Assembly (NCBI RefSeq): GCF_014230355.1
Contig: NZ_JACLAX010000018.1
Coordinates: 1-64,000 of the forward strand
Length of the DNA stretch: 64,000 bases
Direction: 5' to 3'
Origin: Novosphingobium piscinae
Lineage (GTDB): Bacteria > Pseudomonadota > Alphaproteobacteria > Sphingomonadales > Sphingomonadaceae
In this document: piece after piece, positions 52,967 through 62,194 of the stretch
How the letters are laid out: each line of letters opens with the position of its first letter
Numbering within the stretch: position 1 is the first letter of the stretch
Position numbers and translations under genes: made by a program
Notes under the pieces: model-generated
Told to the model about the DNA's origin: nothing
The model's input: only the letters and a program-made list of their open reading frames with translations
Databases searched by the model: none

Positions 52967-53863
52967 ATGCCTGTTTCTCCCGAAGCCCGCGGCAACGGCC
53001 TTCCGCAAGCGCTCGGCGCCTATGGCCTCTGGGGGCTGCTGCCGCTCTATCTGGCGGCGATGCATCACGTCCCCCCGGTCGAGTTCGTCGGCTGGCGGAT
53101 CGTGTTCACCCTGCCGGTCTGCCTCGCGCTGGTGGTGGCCGGACGCCAGGCCGCTCCGCTGCTGGCCGTCCTGCGTCAGCCGCGCGCCTTGGCCCCGCTG
53201 CTGCTCAGCGCGCTGCTGATCGGCGCCAACTGGACGATCTATGTGGTCGCGATCCATGATGGCCACGTCTTCGCCGCCTCGATCGGATACTACATCAACC
53301 CCCTGATCAATGTCCTGCTCGGCACGGCCGTGCTGGGAGAGCGGCTCAACCGCATCCAGTGGCTGGCCGTGGGCATCGCCGCGATCGGCGTGGGTCTGCT
53401 CGCCGTCGGCGCGCTCGGCGCGCTGTGGGTCAGCCTGGCACTCGCCCTGACCTTCGGGTTCTACGGTCTGGTGCGAAAGCTGGCCGCGGTGCCGGCCGTC
53501 ACCGGCCTGACGGTCGAGACGCTGGTGCTGCTGCCCGCGGCGCTGTGCCTGCTCGGCTGGTTTGCCGCGCAGCCGGGCGGGAGCGCGCTGTCGCGCGGCC
53601 CGGCGGATGGGCTGCTGCTCGCAGCATCGGGACTGGTCACCGCGATCCCGCTGCTGCTTTTCGCCCAGGCGGCGCAGCGGATGGACTATTCGACGCTCGG
53701 CTTCTTCCAGTTCCTGGCTCCCACCCTGGTGTTCGTCGAGGGGCTGGTGGTGTTCGACGAGCCGCTGAGCGTCGTGCAGTTGGTCTGCTTCGCGTTCATC
53801 TGGACTGCCTGCGCGGTCTACTGCGGCGATCTGCTCCGCCGCCGGGGCGCGGCGAGAGGCTGA
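52967..53863 (+). CDS. rarD: EamA family transporter RarD
   Basis: A 298-residue DMT-superfamily membrane protein with ten predicted helices in two EamA repeats. The RarD type is supported by the start GLPQALGAYGLWGLLPLYLAAMHHVPPVEFVGWRIVF, SIGYYINPLINVLLG and TAIPLLLFAQAAQRMDYSTLGFFQFLAPT. The name comes from chloramphenicol sensitivity in Pseudomonas, but the true substrate is unknown. The ATG at 52967 gives the standard N-terminus. Confidence 0.92.
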   Translation: MPVSPEARGNGLPQALGAYGLWGLLPLYLAAMHHVPPVEFVGWRIVFTLPVCLALVVAGRQAAPLLAVLRQPRALAPLLLSALLIGANWTIYVVAIHDGHVFAASIGYYINPLINVLLGTAVLGERLNRIQWLAVGIAAIGVGLLAVGALGALWVSLALALTFGFYGLVRKLAAVPAVTGLTVETLVLLPAALCLLGWFAAQPGGSALSRGPADGLLLAASGLVTAIPLLLFAQAAQRMDYSTLGFFQFLAPTLVFVEGLVVFDEPLSVVQLVCFAFIWTACAVYCGDLLRRRGAARG

Positions 53864-54052
53864 GTCAAGCCGCCGGGCGAACGACCCGCCCGAAAGGACA
53901 GTGTCCGCGGGGACAGGTCACAAGCGGTGCAGGCATCCCCATGTGGTGTGCGGAAGGGTCGGCGCAGGCTCCCTGTCCTCAACCCTCCCCAGCACCCCCC
54001 GCTGGTGGGGCCTGCGCCGGCTCTTCTCCCCTTGACCTATCGGAGACCTGCC

Positions 54053-54589
54053 ATGACCACCCGCTTCCCCCGCGCTGCGGCGCTGCTGCTCGCGACGCTT
54101 GCCCTGCCGCTCGCCACTCCGGCGCTGGCCGACCATCACCAGGGGACCACGATCGTCCAGGCCGCGGTCGCTTCGCCCGATCACACCACGCTCGTGGCGG
54201 CCGTGAAGGCCGCCGGGCTGGTCGATGCCCTGAGCGGCACCGGGCCGTTCACCGTCTTCGCGCCGACCAACGGCGCCTTCGCCAAGCTGCCCGCGGGCAC
54301 GGTCGACACCCTGCTCAAGCCGGAAAACAAGGCCCTGCTCACCAAGATCCTGACCTACCACGTGGTGGCCGGCAAGATCACGGCGGCCAATGCCGTGGCG
54401 GCGATCCAGGCCGGCGGCGGCAAGGCTGCGCTGACGACGCTGGCCGGCGGCAAGCTGGTGGCCACGCTCGAGAACGGCAAGGTTGTGCTGACCGACGAGA
54501 AGGGCGGCAAGGCCACCGTGGTCGCCGCCGACGTGGCGGGCAGCAACGGCGTGATCCACGTCACCGACACGGTCTCGCTGCCGGGCTGA
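54053..54589 (+). CDS. Secreted fasciclin (FAS1) domain protein
   Basis: A 178-residue protein with a signal peptide ([29 protein letters not shown]) and one FAS1 domain (about 35-178). The domain shows the H1 motif [17 protein letters not shown] and the H2 region [17 protein letters not shown], ending [16 protein letters not shown]1 domains mediate adhesion or protein contacts at the cell surface or in the periplasm. It has its own terminator and no functional neighbours. Confidence 0.92.
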   Translation: MTTRFPRAAALLLATLALPLATPALADHHQGTTIVQAAVASPDHTTLVAAVKAAGLVDALSGTGPFTVFAPTNGAFAKLPAGTVDTLLKPENKALLTKILTYHVVAGKITAANAVAAIQAGGGKAALTTLAGGKLVATLENGKVVLTDEKGGKATVVAADVAGSNGVIHVTDTVSLPG

Positions 54590-54615
54590 TCCTGCCCCGC
54601 CACCGCGACACAAAG

Positions 54616-54643
54616 CCGCCCCGGAACGTCGGTTCCGGGGCGG
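54616..54643. terminator. Terminator between the fasciclin and clpX genes
   Basis: CCGCCCCGGAAC/GTTCCGGGGCGG is a 12-bp perfect stem with a GTCG loop, followed by TCCTGTTTC on the plus strand. It lies 26 bases after the fasciclin stop. clpX also ends nearby, so it may serve both directions. Confidence 0.7.
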
Positions 54644-54684
54644 TCCTGTTTCAGAGGTGTCGAAACGTCAGCTTGGCAGGCGGG

Positions 54685-55941
54685 TCAGGCCGCCTGTTCC
54701 TTGCCCTTGTGCACGCGGACCGGCTCCTTGCGGCCCTCGACCACGTCCTTGTCGACCACGACCTCGGCAATGCCCTCCTCGGTCGGGATGTCGAACATGG
54801 TGTCGAGCAGCAGCCCTTCCACGATCGAACGCAGACCGCGCGCGCCGGTCTTGCGCTCGATCGCCTTCTTGGCGATCGCCTCCAGCGCGTCGTCGGTGAA
54901 GGTCAGGGTCACGTCCTCGAGCTCGAACAGCTTGGCGTATTGCTTGACCAGCGCGTTCTTGGGCTCGCGCAGGATCTTGACCAGCGCCTCGATGTCGAGG
55001 TCGTTGAGCGTGGCGATCACCGGCAGGCGGCCGACGAATTCGGGGATCAGGCCGAACTTGAGCAGATCCTCGGGCTCGGCCTTCTGCAGCAGTTCGCCCA
55101 CCTTGCGCTTGTCGGGATCGGCGACATGCGCCCCGAACCCGATCGAGCGCTTCTGCAGGCGATCGGCGATGATCTTCTCGAGCCCCGCGAAGGCGCCACC
55201 GCAGATGAACAGGATGTTGGTGGTGTCGACCTGCAGGAACTCCTGCTGGGGATGCTTGCGCCCGCCCTGCGGCGGCACCGAGGCGGTGGTGCCTTCCATC
55301 AGCTTGAGCAGGGCCTGCTGCACGCCCTCGCCCGACACGTCGCGGGTGATCGACGGGTTCTCGGCCTTGCGGCTGATCTTGTCGATCTCGTCGATGTAGA
55401 CGATGCCGTGCTGGGCCTTCTCGACATTGTAGTCGCTGGCCTGCAGCAGCTTGAGGATGATGTTCTCGACGTCCTCACCCACATAGCCAGCCTCGGTCAG
55501 GGTGGTGGCATCGGCCATGGTGAAGGGCACGTCGAAGGTCTTGGCGAGGGTCTGGGCGAGCAGGGTCTTGCCCGAACCGGTCGGCCCGACGAGCAGGATG
55601 TTGCTCTTCGACAGTTCGACGTCGCCGCCCTTGCCGCTGTGCTTCAGCCGCTTGTAGTGGTTGTGCACCGCCACCGAGAGCACGCGCTTGGCGCGGTCCT
55701 GACCGATCACGTAATCGTTCAGCGTCTCGAAGATGTCCTTCGGCGTCGGAACGCCGCCGTCCTTCTTGCCCGCGATCCCGGCCTTGGTCTCTTCGCGGAT
55801 GATGTCGTTGCACAGCTCGACGCATTCATCGCAGATGAACACCGTGGGGCCAGCGATGAGCTTGCGCACCTCGTGCTGCGACTTCCCGCAGAAGCTGCAG
55901 TAGAGGGTGCTCTTGGCGTCCGATCCGCTCAGTTTCGTCAT
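54685..55941 (-). CDS. clpX: ATP-dependent Clp protease ATP-binding subunit ClpX
   Basis: A 418-residue AAA+ unfoldase. The N-terminal zinc-binding domain has C15, C18, C37 and C40. Walker A is GPTGSGKT, Walker [11 protein letters not shown], and the pore loop GYVGED. FIGF-like IGFGAHV is in the ClpP-contact region. ClpX unfolds tagged proteins and feeds them to ClpP. In alphaproteobacteria it also drives cell-cycle proteolysis with CpdR, whose gene is at 12.2 kb. The ATG at 55941 gives the family start [20 protein letters not shown]. Confidence 0.97.
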   Translation of the reverse strand: MTKLSGSDAKSTLYCSFCGKSQHEVRKLIAGPTVFICDECVELCNDIIREETKAGIAGKKDGGVPTPKDIFETLNDYVIGQDRAKRVLSVAVHNHYKRLKHSGKGGDVELSKSNILLVGPTGSGKTLLAQTLAKTFDVPFTMADATTLTEAGYVGEDVENIILKLLQASDYNVEKAQHGIVYIDEIDKISRKAENPSITRDVSGEGVQQALLKLMEGTTASVPPQGGRKHPQQEFLQVDTTNILFICGGAFAGLEKIIADRLQKRSIGFGAHVADPDKRKVGELLQKAEPEDLLKFGLIPEFVGRLPVIATLNDLDIEALVKILREPKNALVKQYAKLFELEDVTLTFTDDALEAIAKKAIERKTGARGLRSIVEGLLLDTMFDIPTEEGIAEVVVDKDVVEGRKEPVRVHKGKEQAA

Positions 55942-56066
55942 CTCTTGTCCTGTTCGCCCCCGCGCCGGGCGACTCGCCGAGTGTACCCCAGCGCGGGGTT
56001 TAATCAACTTTGCGCTGTAACCGCGCTTTCCTTGCGGCCGGCTGAAGCTGGCCGCCTCGCAATTAA

Positions 56067-56091
56067 GGGCGAACCCGGATCTGGTTCGCCC
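56067..56091 (-). terminator. Terminator of clpP
   Basis: GGGCGAACC/GGTTCGCCC is a 9-bp stem, followed on the minus strand by TTAATT. It separates clpP from clpX, so clpX probably also has its own promoter in the 125 bases that follow. Confidence 0.6.
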
Positions 56092-56101
56092 CCGTGCGCC
56101 A

Positions 56102-56785
56102 TCAGGCCATCGGGTCCGCTTCGCCGCCGACCACGTCGGTGGCCGGGCGGGCGTCGAACACCTTGTCGACCAGACCGAAGGCCAGAGCCTCGTCGGCCTC
56201 GAGGAAGGTGTCGCGGTCCATCGCCTTCTCGATCTCGTCAAGCGACTTGCCCGTGTACTTCACGTACATGTCGTTCAGGCGCTTGCGCATGCGCAGGATC
56301 TCGCGCGCCTGGATCTCGATGTCGGAGGCCATGCCGCGCGCGCCGCCCGAGGGTTGGTGCACCATGATCCGCGCATTCGGCAGGGCGATGCGCATGCCGG
56401 GCTCGCCCGCGGCCAGCAGGAAGCTGCCCATCGACGCGGCCTGACCGATGCACACGGTCGAGATCTTCGGCCGGATGTACTGCATCGTGTCATGGATCGC
56501 CATGCCGGCAGTCACCACGCCGCCCGGCGAGTTGATGTACATCGAGATATCCTTCGAGGGATTCTCGGATTCGAGGAACAGCAGCTGGGCGACGATCACC
56601 GAGGCCATGTGATCCTCGATCTCGCCGGTGATGAAGATGATGCGCTCGCGCAGCAGGCGCGAATAGATGTCGAAGCTGCGCTCGCCGCGGCTGGTCTGCT
56701 CGACCACAACGGGCACGAGCGCACCGGTAATGGGGTCGACGGTGAACTTACCCTGCGCGCTGGAAGCGCCGAACAGATCGAGCAT
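56102..56785 (-). CDS. clpP: ATP-dependent Clp protease proteolytic subunit ClpP
   Basis: A 227-residue serine protease that forms the tetradecameric chamber of ClpXP. The catalytic triad is S118 ([11 protein letters not shown]), H143 ([10 protein letters not shown]) and D192 (MDRDTF). The [21 protein letters not shown] segment reads [17 protein letters not shown]. The C-terminal extension ([16 protein letters not shown]) is typical of alphaproteobacterial ClpP. The ATG at 56785 with a GAGGGA ribosome-binding site is the standard start. Confidence 0.96.
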   Translation of the reverse strand: MLDLFGASSAQGKFTVDPITGALVPVVVEQTSRGERSFDIYSRLLRERIIFITGEIEDHMASVIVAQLLFLESENPSKDISMYINSPGGVVTAGMAIHDTMQYIRPKISTVCIGQAASMGSFLLAAGEPGMRIALPNARIMVHQPSGGARGMASDIEIQAREILRMRKRLNDMYVKYTGKSLDEIEKAMDRDTFLEADEALAFGLVDKVFDARPATDVVGGEADPMA

Positions 56786-56954
56786 GAAGGTCCCTCGTTG
56801 GTTGCGGTCGCCTATGTCGCGTGCCGCTGCGCGATGTTCAAGGGCGTTTACCGCGAAATGCTGGTGATGAGGTGAACCTGGGCACAAGGGGCATCTGCAC
56901 TGCGCGTCCCAACCGCACTTGCAGCGCCCGTCACCTGCCCCATTCCTGCTCTTT

Positions 56955-57086
56955 GTCATCCTGAACGTGTTTCAGGATCCATCGCGTCTTCGGCACTGTC
57001 GGATGCCTGGGCTTGGGGCACTGCCCGACGCCCCTGATGAAGCTGAGCAGACGGACAAATTGATCCTGAAACACGTTCAGGATGAC
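56955..57086. repeat. Exact 25-bp inverted repeat pair (REPIN-like)
   Basis: Bases 56955-56979 (starting GTCATCCTGAACGTG) and 57062-57086 are perfect 25-base reverse complements separated by 82 bases. Each copy is itself near-palindromic (ATCCTGA ... TCAGGAT). I know this motif as a dispersed intergenic element of sphingomonads. A pair like this is the usual form of a mobile REP doublet spread by a RAYT transposase encoded elsewhere. Confidence 0.75.
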
Positions 57087-57126
57087 GACACGCCGCGATT
57101 GGCAGCCCACTCCCCGGAATCAGAAC

Positions 57127-57150
57127 GGGGCGCGACTTTCGTCGCGCCCC
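57127..57150 (-). terminator. Terminator of tig
   Basis: GGGGCGCGAC/GTCGCGCCCC is a 10-bp perfect stem with a four-base loop, 36 bases after the tig stop on the minus strand. The T-run is poor (GTTCTGATT). Confidence 0.6.
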
Positions 57151-57186
57151 GCTGCAATCCGGCCCAACCGGAACCGGGCGGGAAAA

Positions 57187-58782
57187 TCAGGCCTCGGCCT
57201 TCTTCTTGGCCGGAGCCTTCTTCTTCGGAGCCGGCGCGGCCTCGGCCTCGGCGGCCGGAGCCTCGGCCTCGGCGGCCTTCTTCTTGGCCGGGGCCTTCTT
57301 GGCCGGCTTCACCTCGTCCGAGGCGGGAGCGGCCTCCTCGGCGACGGGCTCGGCGGCCTTCTTCTTGGCCGGGGCCTTCTTCTTGGCGGCCGGCTTGTCG
57401 CCGTGGTCATAGCCGCAGTCCGGACCATGGACGTGGCCTTCCCCGGTCTTGCCCTCTTCCGCCTCGATCGCCGCCTGCAGCTCTTCCTTGGTCACGGTCC
57501 GCTCGGTCACGGCAGCCTTGTCGAACAGGAAGTCGACGACCTTGTCCTCGTAGAGCGGGGCGCGCAGCTGCGCTGCGGCGAGCGGCTCGGAACGGATGTA
57601 GTCGACGAAGCGCTGGCGATCCTCGGGGCGATATTGCTGGGCAGCCTGCTGCAGCAGCATCGACATTTCCTGCTGGGTCACCTCGACGCCGTTGGCCTGG
57701 CCGATCTCCGACAGCAGCAGCCCCAGCCGCACGCGGCGCTCGGCGATCCGGCGGTAGTCGTCCTTCTCGGCCTCGATCTCGGCCAGGGCGGCGGCCGGAT
57801 CAGCCTCGCCCGCGGCTTCCTGGGTCAGCTGCTGCCAGATCTGCTCGAACTCGGCCTCGACCATGCTCGGCGGGACCTCGAAATCGTGGCCGGCGGCCAG
57901 GATGTCGAGCAGCTGGCGCTTCATCTGGGTGCGGGTCAGCCCGGCCGTCTCCTGCTCGAGCTGGCCGCGCAGCAGGCCCTGCAGCTGCTCGAGGCTCTCG
58001 AGGCCGAGGTTCTTGGCGAAGTCGTCGTCGATCTTGGTCTCGCCCGCGACCTTCACCGCCTTGACCGTGATGTCGAACGTGGCTTCCTGGCCGGCCAGGT
58101 TGGCGGCGGGGTAATCCGCCGGGAAGGTCACCTTGATCTGGCGCTCTTCACCGGCCTTGGCGCCGACGAGCTGCTCCTCGAAGCCGGGGATGAAGCGGCC
58201 GGCGCCCAGCTCGATCGCGGTGTCCTCGGCCGAGCCGCCCTCGAAGGCCTCGTCACCCAGCTTGCCGACGAAATCGATCACGAGCTGGTCGCCGTTCTCG
58301 GCCTTCTTGCCCTTCTTGGCATCGACGAAGCTCTTGGCTCCGGCGGCGATGCGCTGCACCGCCTCATCGACCTGGGCATCGGTGACCGGCACGACCAGCT
58401 TCTCGAGCTGGAGACCGTCGAGCGTCGGCGCGGCGATGGTCGGCAGGACCTCGAGGCTGACGGTCAGCTCGGCGTCCTGGCCCTCGGCATAGCCTTCGCC
58501 CAGGTTCACCGCCGGCTGCACCGCAAGGCGGAGCTGCTTGTCGGCCACCAGCTTGTCCATCGCCTCGCGGATCGAGGTGTTGAGCGCTTCCTGGTGGATC
58601 GCCGGACCATGCATCTTGCGCACGAGGTTGGCGGGCACCTTGCCGGGCCGGAAGCCGGGCATCCGCACCTGCGGCGCGATCTTGGTGATCTCACCCTCGA
58701 CCCGCTCGGCGATCGCCGCCGCGGGGATGGTGATGGTGTAGCCGCGCTTCAAACCCTCGTTGGTGGTCTCGACAATCTGCAT
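57187..58782 (-). CDS. tig: Trigger factor (ribosome-associated chaperone and prolyl isomerase), long C-terminal tail
   Basis: A 531-residue trigger factor. The ribosome-binding domain carries the signature loop GFRPGKVP (about 43-50). The FKBP-type isomerase domain covers about 155-245 (NGDQLVIDFVGKLGDEAFEGG, FIPGFEEQLVGAKAGEER). The helical chaperone arms run to about 445. The last 83 residues are extra compared with the E. coli protein: a short His/Cys segment (GHVHGPDCGYDHGD) and a Lys/Ala/Pro-rich tail with repeated PAKKKA. It lies upstream of clpP and clpX, as in many bacteria. Confidence 0.96.
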   Translation of the reverse strand: MQIVETTNEGLKRGYTITIPAAAIAERVEGEITKIAPQVRMPGFRPGKVPANLVRKMHGPAIHQEALNTSIREAMDKLVADKQLRLAVQPAVNLGEGYAEGQDAELTVSLEVLPTIAAPTLDGLQLEKLVVPVTDAQVDEAVQRIAAGAKSFVDAKKGKKAENGDQLVIDFVGKLGDEAFEGGSAEDTAIELGAGRFIPGFEEQLVGAKAGEERQIKVTFPADYPAANLAGQEATFDITVKAVKVAGETKIDDDFAKNLGLESLEQLQGLLRGQLEQETAGLTRTQMKRQLLDILAAGHDFEVPPSMVEAEFEQIWQQLTQEAAGEADPAAALAEIEAEKDDYRRIAERRVRLGLLLSEIGQANGVEVTQQEMSMLLQQAAQQYRPEDRQRFVDYIRSEPLAAAQLRAPLYEDKVVDFLFDKAAVTERTVTKEELQAAIEAEEGKTGEGHVHGPDCGYDHGDKPAAKKKAPAKKKAAEPVAEEAAPASDEVKPAKKAPAKKKAAEAEAPAAEAEAAPAPKKKAPAKKKAEA

Positions 58783-58845
58783 GACAATAACAGCCTTTTC
58801 AAAAACGCCGATGCGCCCGCCGTCTCGCTATCCTGGTGGCTGAAC

Positions 58846-58930
58846 TGGTGCGGGCGAAGGGACTCGAACCCCCACATCTTGCGATACTGGTACCTAAAAC
58901 CAGCGCGTCTACCAATTCCGCCACGCCCGC
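58846..58930 (-). tRNA. tRNA-Leu (TAG anticodon)
   Basis: On the minus strand, acceptor GCGGGCG/CGCCCGC, D-arm TGGCGGAATTGGTAGACGCG, anticodon stem CTGGT/ACCAG around TTTAGGT (anticodon TAG, leucine), a long variable arm (TATCGCAAGATG) as expected for class II tRNAs, and T-arm GGGGGTTCGAGTCCC. CCA is encoded at 58846-58848. It lies 63 bases before the tig start codon, on the same strand. Confidence 0.97.
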
Positions 58931-59148
58931 GAGCCGACGAAGCCCGAAATCCGAAGGGCAGGCCCGTAGCGGGCTGGCGCGAAAAGGGCAAGCGTTGGCG
59001 GTGACCTGCCCGAACCGGCGCAGCCGGGGACCGGGCGCGCCGCTCACGCGGCTCGGCCTGGAGCCTCCGGGCGTGTCCGGGCGCCTGCCGGCGAGCGGTC
59101 CAGACCCGTCACCCCCGGCCTTGCGCCAGCCGCGCTGTCCGCGGCAGA

Positions 59149-61029
59149 TCAGCGCAGCAGCGCGGCGACCCAGCGGGTCAGCGGGCCGGGCTGCGGGGCG
59201 ACTGCGGCACCCGGCTGGGCCGGGCAACCGAGGCAATAGGCTTGCGCCCCGCGGCCCGACACGATCCGGTCGGCCCCCGCCAGCGCCGCCATCAGACGCG
59301 CCTGCTGGCGCTGCGCCAGCGCGGCGAAGACGTCGCCCTCGGGCGCGTCGCTTTCGTCATCCTGGCCGCCGAACACCTGCTGCAGCAACGAGGCATAGCG
59401 ATTGTCGCTCTGGCCGAGGTAAAGGGGACTCCATGTTCCTTCGCCCAGCTTGGCCTGGCCGGCCACCCAGGCCAGCGCATCGTCGAGCGCGCCGAACTGG
59501 TCGACCAGCCCGATCTGCCGCGCGGTGCCGCCGTCCCAGATCCGCCCCTGGGCGATCGCGTCGATCTGCGCCGGGCTCTTGCCCCGCGCACCGGCGACGA
59601 GGCCGATGAAGCGTTGGTAGCCGCCCTCGATATTGGCCTGGAGCAGCTGCTCGACCTCGGGGGAGAAACCGCCCAGCACGTCGGGCTGTCCCGACAGCGG
59701 AGTGGTCCGCACCCCGTCCGACCTGACGCCATAGTCCGCCAGGGTGCGCTCGAACGAGGGCAGGACCGCAAAGATTCCGATCGAGCCGGTGATGGTGCCC
59801 GGCTCGGCGAAGATCCGTGTCCCCGGGGTCGAGACCCAGTAGCCGCCACTGGCCGCGACATTGGCCATCGACACGGCCACCGGCACGCCGCGCGCCTTGA
59901 TCCGTTCGATCGCTCCGCGGATCCGCTCCGAGGCCATGACCGACCCGCCGGGCGAATCGACCCGAATGACCAGCCCGGCAAGATCCGCCGCAGCGCTGCT
60001 TTCGAGCAGCGCCGCGATACGGTCGCCACCGGCGACGCCGGGGCCGGCATCGCCATCGACGATCTCGCCCGCGATCGTGACCACGCCGATCCGCTTGCCA
60101 CCGCTTGGCGCGGGATTGGCCGCCATCCAGGTGCGCAGCGAGGTGTGGGCGAAGGCGCCCGGAGCGCGGTCAGCCGGGTCCTTGCCGGCCAGCTCCGCGA
60201 CCCGTGTACCGAAGGCCGCGCGATCCCCGATCCGGTCGGCCAGCCCGGCCGCCAACGCCCCCGTGGCGGTATCGCCCCCGGCGGCGCGGATGGTGTTGAC
60301 CAGCCCGGTCGTGGCCAGATCGAGCCGTACCCGCGGGCGGGCCTTGCGGACGTTGTCCTGCCACTGGCCAAAGATCGCCTGGAGCACCGCGCTGCGGGCC
60401 TCGCGTGAGGGCGCCGACATGTCTTCACGCTCGTAGGGCTCGACGAAGTCCTTGTAGGTCCCGACCCGATAGACGTGGACGTTGATCTTGAAGCGGTCGA
60501 TCAGCGCCTTGAAATAGGGCGTGTGCCCGCCGGGACCCGTGATGTAGGCACCGCCCAGCGGATGGATCCAGATCTCGCTGGCGTGCGCGGCGAGCAGCAG
60601 GGCATCATCATCCAGCGTCGCGCCATAGGCCAGCACCGGCTTCTTCGCCGCGCGGACCCGGTCGAGCGCCGCGCCGATCTCGGTCAGGTGGACGAAACCG
60701 CCGCCGCCGAACCCGGTAAGGTCAAGCGCGACCGCCTTGATCCGTCCGTCGCGGGCCGCCGCGTCAAGCGCGCGGACGAGATCACGGGCGCGATACTCGG
60801 TTTCCGGCATCGCACGGCTGGCCAGGGCGGTCAGCGGATCGACCTGCTGCGGTTCCTCGACCACCACACCCTTGAGGCGCAGCAGGAGCGCGCCCTCGCG
60901 GACCTGGGCGGGGCTCGGCCGACTCGACAGCCCGGCATAGAGCGCGCCGAAGAACAGCAACAGGAGCAGCAGGACCAGCCCGTCCTTGATCGCGACCAGC
61001 AGCTTCCAGACCTTGCGCGCGAAAATCAT
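59149..61029 (-). CDS. sppA: Signal peptide peptidase SppA, 67K (long) type
   Basis: A 626-residue membrane-bound protease that degrades cleaved signal peptides. One N-terminal helix spans about 9-33. Two tandem S49 domains follow: the general-base lysine K193 in the first (RVGTYKDFVEP) and the nucleophile S394 in the second (VAASGGYWVST), as in the E. coli dyad. RVDSPGGSVMASERIR precedes the nucleophile. The C-terminus carries a CLGC pair before a hydrophobic end, which is unusual. The ATG at 61029 begins the membrane anchor. Confidence 0.94.
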   Translation of the reverse strand: MIFARKVWKLLVAIKDGLVLLLLLLFFGALYAGLSSRPSPAQVREGALLLRLKGVVVEEPQQVDPLTALASRAMPETEYRARDLVRALDAAARDGRIKAVALDLTGFGGGGFVHLTEIGAALDRVRAAKKPVLAYGATLDDDALLLAAHASEIWIHPLGGAYITGPGGHTPYFKALIDRFKINVHVYRVGTYKDFVEPYEREDMSAPSREARSAVLQAIFGQWQDNVRKARPRVRLDLATTGLVNTIRAAGGDTATGALAAGLADRIGDRAAFGTRVAELAGKDPADRAPGAFAHTSLRTWMAANPAPSGGKRIGVVTIAGEIVDGDAGPGVAGGDRIAALLESSAAADLAGLVIRVDSPGGSVMASERIRGAIERIKARGVPVAVSMANVAASGGYWVSTPGTRIFAEPGTITGSIGIFAVLPSFERTLADYGVRSDGVRTTPLSGQPDVLGGFSPEVEQLLQANIEGGYQRFIGLVAGARGKSPAQIDAIAQGRIWDGGTARQIGLVDQFGALDDALAWVAGQAKLGEGTWSPLYLGQSDNRYASLLQQVFGGQDDESDAPEGDVFAALAQRQQARLMAALAGADRIVSGRGAQAYCLGCPAQPGAAVAPQPGPLTRWVAALLR

Positions 61030-61168
61030 CGATCCAGTCCGTCCTCGGGCGGGTGTTACGCGGCGGTCCCGAGCGCGCCGCAATCTGTCTCCTTGATAGG
61101 AGGACGCACGAAATAAGAAAGTGGACAGATGACCGCGCGGCTTGTTGGTCCTGCCCCAGCCGGTTAGA

Positions 61169-61190
61169 GCGCTGTCTTCAATGACAGCGC
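61169..61190 (+). promoter_or_regulatory. Hairpin over the pyrB start codon
   Basis: GCGCTGTC (61169-61176) and GACAGCGC (61183-61190) form a perfect 8-bp stem whose loop, TTCAAT, contains the first bases of the pyrB ATG at 61181. No Shine-Dalgarno sequence is evident upstream. This could limit or regulate ribosome access. Confidence 0.5.
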
Positions 61191-62194
61191 CACATTCCTC
61201 CAGCGCCGCCCGCTATCCAGCCGGCGGGGCCGCCTTCCCGCACCGCGACCTGCTCGGCCTCGCGGGGCTGGCTCCGCATGAACTGCTCTACCTGCTGGAC
61301 CAGGCCGAGCCGTGGGTCGCGCTCAACCGCCAGCCGCACAAGCGCGCCGAGGTGCTGGCCGGACTGACGATCATCAACGCCTTCTTCGAGAATTCCACCC
61401 GCACCCTGCTGAGCTTCGAGATTGCCGGCAAGCGCCTGGGCGCCGACGTGGTCAACATGCATGCTGCCACCTCCAGCGTGAAGAAGGGCGAGACCCTGAT
61501 CGACACCGCGCTGACGCTCAACGCGATGCGCGCCGATGCGATCGTGATCCGCCACGCCAGCTCGGGTGCGGTCGGGCTGATCGCCGACAAGGTCGACTGC
61601 CCGGTGCTCAACGCCGGCGATGGCCAGCACGAGCATCCCACGCAGGGGCTGCTCGATGCGCTCACCATCCGCGGCGCGCTGCGCGCCCGGGGCGAAACCG
61701 GCGAACCCTTTGCCGGTCTGCGCGTGGTGATCTGCGGCGACATCCTGCACAGCCGCGTCGCGCGCTCGAACATTCACGCGCTGACCACGCTGGGTGCCGA
61801 TGTGAGGGTCTGCGCCCCGCCGGCGCTGATGCCGGCCGAGATCGAACAGCTCAAGGTCACGCCATACCACGATTTCGATGCCGCGCTGGCCGGCGCCGAC
61901 GTGGTCATGATGTTGCGTCTCCAGCTCGAGCGGATGCAGGGCCAGTTCGTCCCCTCCCCGCGCGAATACCGCCATCTCTACGGGCTCACGCTCGAGCGGC
62001 TGGCCCGTGCGGCACCGGGGGCCCTGGTGATGCACCCGGGACCGATGAACCGCGGGATCGAGATCGACAGCAATGTGGCCGACCATGCCGCCGTATCGCT
62101 GATCACCACCCAGGTGGAGATGGGCGTGGCGATCCGCATGGCCTGCCTTGACGTGCTGACCCGGCGCGCGCGCGGCGTGGAGGGCTGGGCATGA
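61181..62194 (+). CDS. pyrB: Aspartate carbamoyltransferase catalytic subunit
   Basis: A 337-residue transcarbamoylase for the first committed step of pyrimidine synthesis. The carbamoyl-phosphate site is STRT (72-75, in [13 protein letters not shown]). [12 protein letters not shown], the [16 protein letters not shown] segment, [12 protein letters not shown] and [12 protein letters not shown] are all intact. The start overlaps a hairpin. Its stop overlaps the next gene's start by four bases, and that gene encodes an inactive dihydroorotase-like partner, as in class A ATCases. No regulatory subunit gene (pyrI) is present. Confidence 0.96.
   Translation: MTAPHSSSAARYPAGGAAFPHRDLLGLAGLAPHELLYLLDQAEPWVALNRQPHKRAEVLAGLTIINAFFENSTRTLLSFEIAGKRLGADVVNMHAATSSVKKGETLIDTALTLNAMRADAIVIRHASSGAVGLIADKVDCPVLNAGDGQHEHPTQGLLDALTIRGALRARGETGEPFAGLRVVICGDILHSRVARSNIHALTTLGADVRVCAPPALMPAEIEQLKVTPYHDFDAALAGADVVMMLRLQLERMQGQFVPSPREYRHLYGLTLERLARAAPGALVMHPGPMNRGIEIDSNVADHAAVSLITTQVEMGVAIRMACLDVLTRRARGVEGWA

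Larger units (their letters stand above)
56786..57186. other. Intergenic region between tig and clpP
   Basis: No gene is supported in these 401 bases. They contain the clpP promoter region, the exact inverted repeat pair at 56955-57086, and the tig terminator at 57127-57150. The extra spacing between tig and clpP is due mostly to the repeat pair. Confidence 0.6.

Noticed and set aside
52967..56367. Plus-strand 1002-codon frame spanning rarD to clpP
   Set aside because: It crosses several real genes and terminators and encodes only low-complexity sequence.
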